Source: CAZNQW01 sp964575225
GTDB taxonomy: Bacteria; Chloroflexota; Anaerolineae; JAAYZQ01
Direction of reading: 5' to 3'
Length of the DNA: 23,757 nt
Assembly (NCBI GenBank): GCA_964575225.1
Contig: CAZNQW010000034.1
Coordinates: forward strand, 1 to 23,757
The position numbers were made by a program, and so were the translations under genes. Within the stretch, counting starts at the first letter, position 1; each line of letters begins with the position of its first letter. Below the pieces are notes generated by a model, which worked only from the letters and a program-made list of their open reading frames with translations, was not told where the DNA came from and did not search any database. Positions 14,893 to 22,205 of the stretch are shown piece after piece.

Positions 14893-17148
14893 TTACCCTT
14901 TGGTCTCGAGCTTTTCCATGGGCGCCATGCTGGCCATCAGCCGTTTGAGCCCTACCCCGGCAAAGGCCACCGTCACCTGCCAATCGCCCCCCGCCGCTTT
15001 GCACTCGATCACCACCCCCTGACCAAACACCTCATGGCGCACCTGGTCGCCGGTCTCGAATCCGGGAGTGCTGGGCTTGGGGCGTTGCTCTTCCCGTGGC
15101 GTGCGCTCCACGGGGCTAAAGGGGCGGACGGTTGCCTGGGAACGGCCCAGGTATCGGCCTGGCTTCATATCCAGCGACGCTTGTCTGGGGCGGGGGCTGC
15201 TCTCGCGCCCCTGAACCAAATGCGAGGGGATGTCGTGCAGAAACCGCGATGGCTCGCGCACCTCACTCTCGCCGTACAGGGTCCGCCGAAACGTACGAAG
15301 CAGGTAGAGCCGCTCCTTGGCCCGCGTGACGCCCACGTAACAGAGGCGCCGTTCTTCTTCCATCTGCTCTGGATCCTCCATGGAGCGGCTGTGGGGAAAG
15401 AGCCCCTCTTCCATGCCCACCATGAACACAACCGGGAACTCGAGGCCCTTGGCAGCATGGAGCGTCAGCAGCGTGGGGGCGTCCACCTGCTCGTCCAGGT
15501 TGTCGATATCGGACACCAGAGCCACCTCTTCCAAAAAGGTCGTCAAAGCCGTTTCCACCGCAAGATCGGCGTACTCACGGGCTGCGGTGCGCAGCTCCAG
15601 GATGTTTTCCCACCGCGTCTGTCCCTCGTCCGTGCCGTCCCGCACAAAATCTGCATAGCCCGATCGTTCCAGCAGCAGGTCGAGAAGTTCCAGCAGGTTG
15701 AGCTGATGGCGGGCCCGGATCAGCTCTTCAAGCATGCGGGTAAAGGCCAGCAGCGACCGCGTCGCCCGCGCACCAAAGGGCAAAGAGGCCGCCTTGGCAT
15801 CGCCCTCATCGTCCATCTCGGCCAAAAGCTGAAGGGCCGCATAGACCGGCAGCCCCTGCGATTGGGCCCATTCGTCCAGGGCCTCGAGGGTCTTGGCCCC
15901 GATGCTGCGGGGCGGCACGTTGATGATCCGCGCCAGCCCGACCCCATCGTACGGATTGTGGATGAGGCGCAGGTAGGCCATCACATCCTTGATCTCTTTG
16001 CGCTCGTAGAACCGGGTAGCGCCCACCAGCTTGTAGGGCATCCCTTGGCGCACAAAAGCATCTTCGAGAGGGCGCGACTGGGCGTTGGTGCGATACATGA
16101 CGGCGCAATCGCCCAACCGGGCCTGTCCCTCCGCGACCAGGCGCCGGATCTCGCCTACGATGGTGTCCCCCTCTTCCTGTTCATTGTAGGCTTCCATCAC
16201 CACGATCTGGGGGCCGCCCGGCTGCTCCGTATAGAGACGCTTGGGATGGCGATGGGGGTTGCGGGCAATGACCGAATTGGCCACGTCCAAGATGGTTTGC
16301 GTGGAGCGATAGTTGCGTTCCAACAGGATCACCCGAGCCCCTTCAAAATCCTCCTGGAATCGAGCCACGTTCCGATAGTCGGCGCCTCGAAAGCGATAGA
16401 TCGATTGATCTTCATCCCCCACCACAAAGAGGTTGGCCCGCGAACCTGCCAGATGCTTGACCAGTTCATACTGGGCCATGTTTGTGTCCTGCCACTCGTC
16501 GACCAGGATAAAAGGGTAGCGGCGCTGATATTTGGTGCGCACCTCGGGGTGTTGGCCGAGCAGTTCGACGGCTTTGACCAAGAGATCGTCAAAGTCGAGG
16601 GCGCCATTCTCGCTCAAAAAGGCCTGGTAGCGCTCGTACAGCCGCTTGACGATCTCTTCGCGATAGTTCGCCGGGCGCAGGTCTTCCGGCTTGAGAAGTT
16701 CATTCTTGGCCTGCGAGACCTGTCGCAACATGGCCGTGGGGCGGTACTGCTTGTCGTCCACATTGAGCGCTTTGATCGCCCGGCGCATGACGCTGAGCTG
16801 ATCGGCGCTGTCATAGATCACATACTGGGGGGAAAGGCCAAGGACGTCGGCCTCCCGGCGCAAAAGACGCGCGCAGATGGCATGAAAGGTGCCGATGGTG
16901 AGCTCGCGGAACGAGTCGCCCAGGAGTCGATAGAGTCGATCCTTCATCTCTTTGGCGGCTTTGTTGGTAAAGGTAACGGCCATGATCTGCCACGGCGGCA
17001 CCCTCATCTCTTCGACCAGGTAAGCCACCCGGTGGGTCAATACGCGAGTTTTGCCGCTGCCCGGGCCGGCCAAAACCAGTACGGGGCCTTCGACCGATTC
17101 AACGGCCTCTCGCTGAGCGGGGTTCAAACCATCTAGCATGTCTGTCAT
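14893..17148 (-). CDS. pcrA: ATP-dependent DNA helicase PcrA/UvrD
   Basis: Superfamily 1A 3'-5' helicase used in excision repair, clearing of RecA filaments and plasmid or replication-fork processing. 751 aa. Walker A AGPGSGKT (27-34), TFTNKAAKEM (59-68), GTFHAICARLLR (86-97), Walker B VDEWQDTN (216-223; most relatives have F or Y in place of W), GDEDQSIYRFRGAD (244-257), later TLHAAKGLEFPVVF and EERRLCYVGVTRAKERLYL. The C-terminal tail has a flexible Pro/Arg-rich stretch and ends in the small Tudor-like PcrA tail (GDQVRHEVFGQGVV), which in other bacteria contacts RNA polymerase. Start: ATG 17148 with AAGGAAG five bases upstream. An in-frame TTG at 17214 would add 22 residues but has no SD and no family support. 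Confidence 0.96.
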   Translation of the reverse strand: MTDMLDGLNPAQREAVESVEGPVLVLAGPGSGKTRVLTHRVAYLVEEMRVPPWQIMAVTFTNKAAKEMKDRLYRLLGDSFRELTIGTFHAICARLLRREADVLGLSPQYVIYDSADQLSVMRRAIKALNVDDKQYRPTAMLRQVSQAKNELLKPEDLRPANYREEIVKRLYERYQAFLSENGALDFDDLLVKAVELLGQHPEVRTKYQRRYPFILVDEWQDTNMAQYELVKHLAGSRANLFVVGDEDQSIYRFRGADYRNVARFQEDFEGARVILLERNYRSTQTILDVANSVIARNPHRHPKRLYTEQPGGPQIVVMEAYNEQEEGDTIVGEIRRLVAEGQARLGDCAVMYRTNAQSRPLEDAFVRQGMPYKLVGATRFYERKEIKDVMAYLRLIHNPYDGVGLARIINVPPRSIGAKTLEALDEWAQSQGLPVYAALQLLAEMDDEGDAKAASLPFGARATRSLLAFTRMLEELIRARHQLNLLELLDLLLERSGYADFVRDGTDEGQTRWENILELRTAAREYADLAVETALTTFLEEVALVSDIDNLDEQVDAPTLLTLHAAKGLEFPVVFMVGMEEGLFPHSRSMEDPEQMEEERRLCYVGVTRAKERLYLLRTFRRTLYGESEVREPSRFLHDIPSHLVQGRESSPRPRQASLDMKPGRYLGRSQATVRPFSPVERTPREEQRPKPSTPGFETGDQVRHEVFGQGVVIECKAAGGDWQVTVAFAGVGLKRLMASMAPMEKLETKG

Positions 17149-17263
17149 CGTTCTTCCTTGTAGCTTGCCAAAAACCAGACGCGCGGGGCGGATCAGGTCT
17201 TGGGCGGTGTGCAACTCGATTGTCTGGGACCGTCAGGCCGGGCCTTGTGCCCAGACCGGGCCC

Positions 17264-17293
17264 ATTCTAACACTTTTCGGCCCACAAGGCCAA
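17264..17293 (-). promoter_or_regulatory. Putative pcrA promoter
   Basis: Minus-strand TTGGCC (17288-17293), 18-base spacer, TAGAAT (17264-17269). Predicted leader is about 110 nt to the ATG at 17148. Confidence 0.45.
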
Positions 17294-17321
17294 TAGCCAG
17301 CTTTCTCTCGGGGCATGGGGG

Positions 17322-17452
17322 CCGACCCCGAGGACGGGGTCGGTGAGCAGGCATTGTCTCTTGACCGATATGGCGTAGTATGGCTCCGCGCCCCGAGACG
17401 GGGCGCGGGTTCCTGATAGGTAGCGAGGAGTGGAGGCCAACCCCGAGGACGG
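17322..17452. repeat. Cluster of GC-rich hairpins sharing a CCCCGAG-ACGG core
   Basis: Hairpin 1: CCGACCCCG (17322-17330), loop AGGA, CGGGGTCGG (17335-17343). Hairpin 2: CCGCGCCCCG (17386-17395), loop AGA, CGGGGCGCGG (17399-17408). A third element repeats ACCCCGAGGACGG (17440-17452) but has lost pairing in its right arm. No T runs on either strand, so these are not standard terminators. They resemble a small REP-like family; only this cluster is noticed in the window. Confidence 0.6.
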
Positions 17453-17533
17453 TGCCGTACGGACACGGGCGGCGAGCGAACTATCAGATCGAACTGCCTC
17501 ATTTGGCAAGCCCGAAAAAGTCGCGGAAAAAGA

Positions 17534-17562
17534 TTGACGCGCGGGCCAACTTGCGCTATAAT
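17534..17562 (+). promoter_or_regulatory. Strong sigma70-type promoter for yvcK(-gap-pgk)
   Basis: TTGACG (17534-17539), 17-base spacer, consensus TATAAT (17557-17562); start near 17569, about 48 bases before the GTG. It is the only strong promoter seen upstream of yvcK, gap and pgk. Confidence 0.8.
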
Positions 17563-17616
17563 CTTGAATCAGGGGGGACCAAGAGTACTCACGCCGGGAG
17601 AAAGGACCGAAACAAC

Positions 17617-18591
17617 GTGACCCCAAAGATCGTGGCTATCGGCGGGGGAAATGGGCTTTCGGCGTTGTTGCGAGGTCTCAAAGCACACACCCCTCTGCTC
17701 ACTGCCATCGTCACCGTCGCCGATGATGGGGGCTCCTCAGGCCGCCTCCGTCGCGAGCTAGGAGTGCTGCCTCCAGGGGACTTTCGCAACTGTATCGCCG
17801 CCCTTGCCGATGACGAAGCCCTGCTCACCCAGCTTTTCCAGTACCGCTTTGGCCAGGGGAATGGACTGAACGGGCACAGCCTGGGCAACCTGTTCATCAC
17901 GGCGCTGGCCGAGATAACGGGAAGCTTTGAACAGGCCATTGCCGAAGCGGGACGAGTGCTGGCCGTGCAGGGGAGGATCCTACCCTCCACATTGGAGAAC
18001 GTCACCTTGGTGGCCGACCTCCGAAGTGAACGGGAGACAGAAAACAGACGCCCTGGATTGACCCGCATCCAGGGCGAGTCGGCCATACCCAGGAGCGGTT
18101 GCGTCATCGAACGCGTATTCCTGCGGCCCGATCGGGTTCGCGGCTATCCTGAAGCGGTGCGAGCGATCCTTCAGGCCGACCTGATCATTGCCGGGCCGGG
18201 CAGCCTGTTCACCAGCGTGCTGCCCAATCTGTTGGTGCAAGATGTGCGCCAGGCGGTAGCCGCCTCCTCCGCGCTCAAGCTCTATGTGTGCAACGTCGCC
18301 ACCCAGCGCGGAGAAACCGATGGGTTTGACGTGGCCCAACATATGCGCGCCCTGCAAAGGCACGTGGGACGCACTCTGTTCACCTTTGTGCTGGCCAACA
18401 ACAACCTGAAGACCTGGCCCGACTATCCCGGACTGGAAACCGTGGATCTGTGCTACTCTCGGGAGGATGGGTATGAGGTGATCGCAGCCGACCTGGTCGA
18501 TTCGACGTCGCCCTGGAGGCACGATTCCCAGAAACTGGCCGAGCAGATCCTGCAGTTCTATCACAGCCGCCGACCCGAGCACTCGGAGTGA
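17617..18591 (+). CDS. yvcK: YvcK/CofD-like protein (gluconeogenesis factor)
   Basis: 324 aa, full family length. N-terminal nucleotide-sugar-binding motif AIGGGNGLSALLRGLK, then VTVADDGGSSGRLRRELG and PPGDFRNCIAAL, GNGLNGHSLGNLFITAL, ILPSTLENV, and IIAGPGSLFTSVLPNLL. In Bacillus and mycobacteria YvcK-type proteins bind UDP-sugars and are required for normal shape and wall synthesis on gluconeogenic carbon sources; they belong to the CofD-like fold but are not lactyl transferases. Start: GTG 17617, AAAGGA about 10 bases upstream; the upstream extension to 17380 precedes the promoter and lacks family similarity. Next gene on the same strand is gap, 141 bases away without an obvious promoter, so co-transcription is plausible. 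Confidence 0.93.
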   Translation: MTPKIVAIGGGNGLSALLRGLKAHTPLLTAIVTVADDGGSSGRLRRELGVLPPGDFRNCIAALADDEALLTQLFQYRFGQGNGLNGHSLGNLFITALAEITGSFEQAIAEAGRVLAVQGRILPSTLENVTLVADLRSERETENRRPGLTRIQGESAIPRSGCVIERVFLRPDRVRGYPEAVRAILQADLIIAGPGSLFTSVLPNLLVQDVRQAVAASSALKLYVCNVATQRGETDGFDVAQHMRALQRHVGRTLFTFVLANNNLKTWPDYPGLETVDLCYSREDGYEVIAADLVDSTSPWRHDSQKLAEQILQFYHSRRPEHSE

Positions 18592-18650
18592 AACAGGGGG
18601 CGTGCCAGAACCGGGCCGGGAATGATGCGGCAACAACCATGTATGCCCAA

Positions 18651-18709
18651 GGCCGTCCCTACGGCCATCGTTCAGAAGACCATTTCATAAACCAGGGCCG
18701 CAGCCCTGG
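18651..18709 (+). other. Two short hairpins before gap
   Basis: GGCCGT/ACGGCC (18651-18666, loop CCCT) and CCAGGGC/GCCCTGG (18692-18709, loop CGCA), the second 7 bases before the gap SD AAGGAGG (18717-18723). Neither has a T tract. They could protect a processed gap-pgk mRNA; that is inference. Confidence 0.4.
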
Positions 18710-18732
18710 AACAACCAAGGAGGACACAACAG

Positions 18733-19743
18733 ATGACGATCAAGATCGGTATCAACGGATTTGGACGTATTGGAAGGCAGATCTTTCGCATTGCCTGGGA
18801 AAACCACCGAGATGACCTGGAGATCGTAGGCGTCAACGACATTACCGACACCCCGACGCTTGCCCACCTCCTCAAGTACGACTCGAACTATGGCCGCTTC
18901 CCGGCCGAGATCGAGGTGCTCGAGGGAGGTTTCCGGGTCGACGACAAGCAAGTCACGACCTTTGCCGAGCGCGACCCTGCCAACATCCCCTGGAAGGATC
19001 TCGGCGTGGACGTGGTGATCGAATCGACCGGCCTCTTTACCGATGGCGCCAAGGCGGCCGTCCATCGGACGGTCGGCGGCGCCCGAAAGGTTATCATCTC
19101 GGCCCCCGCCAAGGGTAACGTCGACCTGACCATCGTCCTGGGCGTGAACCAGGATATGTACGATCCAGACAAGCATCATATCCTTTCCAACGCCTCGTGC
19201 ACCACCAACTGCCTGGCCCCCGTGGCCAAGGTTCTGCACGATAGCTTTGGCATTCGCCGCGGTCTGATGACGACGATCCACTCTTACACCAACGACCAGC
19301 GGATCCTGGACCTACCGCACAAGGATCCTCGCCGCGCTCGCGCCGCAGCTCTGAACATCATCCCCACCACCACCGGCGCAGCCAAGGCCGTTGCATTGGT
19401 GATTCCCGAGTTGAAAGGCAAGTTCGACGGCTATTCCCTGCGCGTGCCCACGCCCACGGTCTCCATCGTCGATTTTGTGGGCGAGCTGGAACGGGATGTG
19501 ACTGCGGAAGAGGTCAATGCCGCGTTAAAAGCTGCCGCCGAAGGCCCGATGACAGGCATCCTGGGCTACAGCGAAGAGCCGCTGGTTTCGATGGACCTGA
19601 AGGGCGATCCCCGTTCTTCCATCGTAGACGCCGGGTTGACCAACGTCATCGACGGCAATATGGTCAAAGTGGTCTCCTGGTACGATAACGAGTGGGGATA
19701 CTCTTCCCGCGTCGTCGACCTGGCCAAGTTCATCGGCAAGTAG
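18733..19743 (+). CDS. gap: Glyceraldehyde-3-phosphate dehydrogenase (type I)
   Basis: Oxidative phosphorylation of glyceraldehyde-3-phosphate to 1,3-bisphosphoglycerate with NAD(P), in glycolysis and reverse in gluconeogenesis; cytoplasmic tetramer. 336 aa, complete. Rossmann motif GINGFGRIGRQ (6-16), VNDITD (34-39, acidic D36 where the adenosine ribose binds), active-site SNASCTTNCLAP with catalytic C156, catalytic base H183 in TIHSYTNDQ, and C-terminal SWYDNEWGYSSRVVDL. Asp36 favours NAD, but the usual NADP determinants were not examined in a structure. Start: ATG with AAGGAGG nine bases upstream. Followed by pgk after 115 bases containing a long stem-loop. Confidence 0.98.
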   Translation: MTIKIGINGFGRIGRQIFRIAWENHRDDLEIVGVNDITDTPTLAHLLKYDSNYGRFPAEIEVLEGGFRVDDKQVTTFAERDPANIPWKDLGVDVVIESTGLFTDGAKAAVHRTVGGARKVIISAPAKGNVDLTIVLGVNQDMYDPDKHHILSNASCTTNCLAPVAKVLHDSFGIRRGLMTTIHSYTNDQRILDLPHKDPRRARAAALNIIPTTTGAAKAVALVIPELKGKFDGYSLRVPTPTVSIVDFVGELERDVTAEEVNAALKAAAEGPMTGILGYSEEPLVSMDLKGDPRSSIVDAGLTNVIDGNMVKVVSWYDNEWGYSSRVVDLAKFIGK

Positions 19744-19788
19744 TCACGCGAGCGCGAAACGCCATCGTTTCTGAGCAACACGACCAGC

Positions 19789-19848
19789 GGGGCCTGCAGG
19801 GACGGAACATCGACAGGGTTCCACACCCTCAGGCCCCCTGTTCTTTGG
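19789..19848 (+). other. Long gap-pgk intercistronic stem-loop (possible attenuator or processing site)
   Basis: Interrupted stem of about 17 pairs: GGGGCCTG (19789-19796) / CAGGCCCC (19830-19837), AGGG (19798-19801) / CCCT (19826-19829), GGAAC (19804-19808) / GTTCC (19818-19822), loop 19809-19817. The tail CTGTTCTTT is T-rich but not a pure T run. A smaller hairpin GAAACG/CGTTTC lies at 19756-19771. Confidence 0.6.
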
Positions 19849-19858
19849 AGAGAATCAG

Positions 19859-21034
19859 ATGAATAAAAAGACCATCCGCGACGTCGACGTAAAGGGCAAG
19901 CGCGTGCTGGTGCGAGTGGATTTCAACGTGCCCCTGACCGATGGCCAGGTGGCGGATGACACCCGCATCCGGGCCGCCTTGCCGACCCTCCAATACCTGC
20001 TGGATCAGGGAGCACTGGTGATCCTGTGTTCCCACCTGGGCCGCCCCAAGGGGCGAGTGGCAGACGAGTTCAAAATGGATCCTGTGGCCGCCCATCTGGC
20101 CGAGACCCTACGCCGGCCCGTATCCAAGCTGGATGACTGCGTGGGTCCTGACGTAGCAGCAGCCATCGACGCGGGCAAGCCCGGCGATCTGTTCCTGCTG
20201 GAAAACACACGCTTTCATCCCGAAGAGACGAACAACGATCCGGCATTCGCCCAACAACTGGCCTCCCTGGGGGATATTTATGTCAACGACGCCTTTGGCT
20301 CGGCCCACCGCGCCCACGCGTCGACCGAGGGGGTGACCCACTACCTGCCCGCCGTATCCGGCTTTTTGATGGAAAAGGAGCTGGAATTCCTGGGAAAGGC
20401 GTTGGCGGCACCGGCGCGGCCTTTTATCGCCATTCTCGGCGGCGCCAAGATCTCGGACAAGATCGGCGTCATTGAGAATTTGCTGGACCAGGTGGACGCG
20501 TTGCTCATCGGCGGAGGGATGGCCAATACTTTCCTCAAGGCCGAAGGCTATGATGTGGCCGACTCTCTAGTCGAAGACAACAGCCTCGACACGGCTCGGA
20601 CCCTGATGGAACGAGCGTACAGCAAATTGGTCCTTCCTGTCGATGTAACCGTTGCCGACCGCTTTGACGCCGATGCCTTTTCGCAGGTGGTAAGTGTCGC
20701 CGCGGTCCCGCCCGGCTGGCGCATCCTGGACATTGGCCCCCGGACCCTGGAGCTCTTCCGGGAGAGGCTGGACGGCGCCCGCACCGTGGTGTGGAACGGA
20801 CCGATGGGCGTGTTTGAATTCCCCAAATTCGCCATGGGCACCGAAGCCGTGGCGCGCATCCTTGCCTCGTTGAAGGATGCGACAACCATCATCGGGGGCG
20901 GCGACTCGGCAGCAGCCGTCGAGCGCGCGGGACTGGCTGGCGAAATGAGCCACATCTCTACCGGTGGTGGCGCCAGCCTCGAGTTCTTGGAGGGCAAGAC
21001 CTTGCCCGGCGTGGCTGCCCTCATGGACAAATAA
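19859..21034 (+). CDS. pgk: Phosphoglycerate kinase
   Basis: Converts 1,3-bisphosphoglycerate and ADP to 3-phosphoglycerate and ATP, next step after GAPDH. 391 aa, complete two-domain protein. N-domain substrate motifs RVDFNVP (19-25) and HLGRPKG (59-65), LLENTRFHPEE, DAFGSAHRAHAST; C-domain nucleotide motifs ILGGAKISDKIGVI, VVWNGPMGVFEF, TIIGGGDSAAAVE and STGGGASLEFLEG. Start: ATG 19859 with GGAGAG about 6 bases upstream. Expression likely follows gap, modulated by the intercistronic stem-loop, and stops at the strong terminator just downstream. Confidence 0.98.
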   Translation: MNKKTIRDVDVKGKRVLVRVDFNVPLTDGQVADDTRIRAALPTLQYLLDQGALVILCSHLGRPKGRVADEFKMDPVAAHLAETLRRPVSKLDDCVGPDVAAAIDAGKPGDLFLLENTRFHPEETNNDPAFAQQLASLGDIYVNDAFGSAHRAHASTEGVTHYLPAVSGFLMEKELEFLGKALAAPARPFIAILGGAKISDKIGVIENLLDQVDALLIGGGMANTFLKAEGYDVADSLVEDNSLDTARTLMERAYSKLVLPVDVTVADRFDADAFSQVVSVAAVPPGWRILDIGPRTLELFRERLDGARTVVWNGPMGVFEFPKFAMGTEAVARILASLKDATTIIGGGDSAAAVERAGLAGEMSHISTGGGASLEFLEGKTLPGVAALMDK

Positions 21035-21053
21035 CCTCCTTGAGCTGTCAGCA

Positions 21054-21095
21054 GGCCCGCTTCACCAGGCGCAGGCCGCCCGAAGCGGGCCTTTT
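21054..21095 (+). terminator. Intrinsic terminator of the gap-pgk transcript
   Basis: Perfect 10-bp stem GGCCCGCTTC (21054-21063) / GAAGCGGGCC (21082-21091) followed directly by TTTT (21092-21095), 20 bases after the pgk stop. Confidence 0.85.
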
Positions 21096-21176
21096 CGTCC
21101 ATTCAACCCCGAAATTGGCATCGATGTCTCCTCCCCACCTCGGGATTGTGCCCTGCGAAGCCGAGGGAGGGGCAAT

Positions 21177-21205
21177 TTGACTTTTTCTGTCCAAGACGCC
21201 ATAAT
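21177..21205 (+). promoter_or_regulatory. Promoter for corA
   Basis: TTGACT (21177-21182), 17-base spacer, CATAAT (21200-21205); start near 21212. A CCTCGG/CCGAGG inverted repeat (21138-21143, 21161-21166) lies just upstream. Confidence 0.65.
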
Positions 21206-21251
21206 AGGTTTTCGAGAGTAGAGATCATTCTTGCGGAAGGGGATGTTGCTT

Positions 21252-22166
21252 ATGGCAGTGGAGTTGCTCAACCACGGTCGAGTCACCTGGATCAATATTG
21301 AGAAACCCACGCCGGAGGATATCGCCTTTCTGCGCGAGCGCTACCCCTTCCACCCCCTCGATCTCGAGGACCTGCTGAGCCGCATCGAACGCCCGAAAAT
21401 CGACGAGTACGACGATTATTTGTTTATCATCATGCAGTTCCCCGTATTCGACAGCGCCAGCCGGGTCAGCCGGCCGGCCGAAGTGGACATCTTTATCGGC
21501 GCTGGATACCTGGTGACGGTGCACGATGGCAAACTATGGCCCATCATCAAGCTATTCCAGGACTGCCAAACCGACCAGGAAATGCGCCAAAAGATGATGG
21601 GGCGGGGATCCAGCCACCTCCTCCATGACGTGATCGACCGCCTGGTGGACTATTGCTTCCCCATCCTTTACAAGGTGGACGCCAACATCCGGGAAATCGA
21701 AGAGGACATCTTTACCGAGGATGTGCCCGATGTCGTGCGCGAGATCTCTTGGGTGCGACGCGACATCATTGCCCTGCAACGCATCGTCAAACCCCAGATC
21801 GCCATCGTAGCCAACCTGGAACACCGAGATCGCCCCTTTATCCGCGAGGAACTGGACATCTACTTTGGCGACGTGTTGGACCACCTGTACAAAGCCTGGG
21901 ACATGCTGGAGGATCACCACGGCGTCATCGAGGGTCTGAGCGACACAGCCGACACACTCACTTCCTATCGCATCAACGAAGTAATGAAGATCCTGACCAT
22001 CATTTCGGTGATCATGCTACCCCTGACTCTGGTATCGGGCATTTATGGCATGAACATCGACCTGCCCCTGGACGAACACCCCCTGTCCTTTGTCCTGATC
22101 CTGTTCCTGATGGCGCTGCTGGCCGGGGGTATGCTCTTCTACTTTCGAAAGCGGCGCTGGATCTGA
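21252..22166 (+). CDS. corA: CorA-family divalent cation transporter
   Basis: Pentameric membrane channel for Mg2+ (some members Co2+, Ni2+ or Zn2+). 304 aa. A soluble cytoplasmic alpha/beta and long-helix region (1 to about 240) is followed by two C-terminal membrane segments (about 246-265 and 278-297), with the selectivity signature YGMN (265-268) at the end of the first. The loop after GMN contains the acidic DEHP found in many members, and the protein ends in the basic FRKRRWI expected at the cytoplasmic side. Start: ATG 21252, with GGAAGGGG 9 bases upstream; TTG 21231 and ATG 21243 in the same frame are less well placed. Own promoter after the pgk terminator. The next gene follows at 39 bases and is probably co-transcribed. 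Confidence 0.93.
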   Translation: MAVELLNHGRVTWINIEKPTPEDIAFLRERYPFHPLDLEDLLSRIERPKIDEYDDYLFIIMQFPVFDSASRVSRPAEVDIFIGAGYLVTVHDGKLWPIIKLFQDCQTDQEMRQKMMGRGSSHLLHDVIDRLVDYCFPILYKVDANIREIEEDIFTEDVPDVVREISWVRRDIIALQRIVKPQIAIVANLEHRDRPFIREELDIYFGDVLDHLYKAWDMLEDHHGVIEGLSDTADTLTSYRINEVMKILTIISVIMLPLTLVSGIYGMNIDLPLDEHPLSFVLILFLMALLAGGMLFYFRKRRWI

Positions 22167-22205
22167 GTCCTGGAACACCATCTTAAATTGGGAGAATTCA
22201 CCATC

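Larger units (their letters stand above)
17149..17616. other. pcrA / yvcK divergent intergenic region (468 bp)
   Basis: No gene is supported. Contents: a putative minus-strand pcrA promoter (17264-17293), two perfect GC hairpins (17322-17343 and 17386-17408), a repeat of ACCCCGAGGACGG (17325-17337 and 17440-17452), and a strong plus-strand yvcK promoter (17534-17562). An open frame that runs into yvcK from 17380 starts upstream of that promoter and is not translated from it. Confidence 0.7.

Noticed and set aside
14797..17136. 779-codon plus-strand open frame antisense to pcrA
   Set aside because: It lies almost wholly opposite a clearly conserved helicase, and its translation has low complexity and no recognisable motifs. 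Long antisense frames are expected in GC-rich genes.
17380..17616. N-terminal extension of yvcK
   Set aside because: Starts upstream of the strong promoter at 17534-17562 and crosses a hairpin; the family N-terminus begins at the GTG at 17617.
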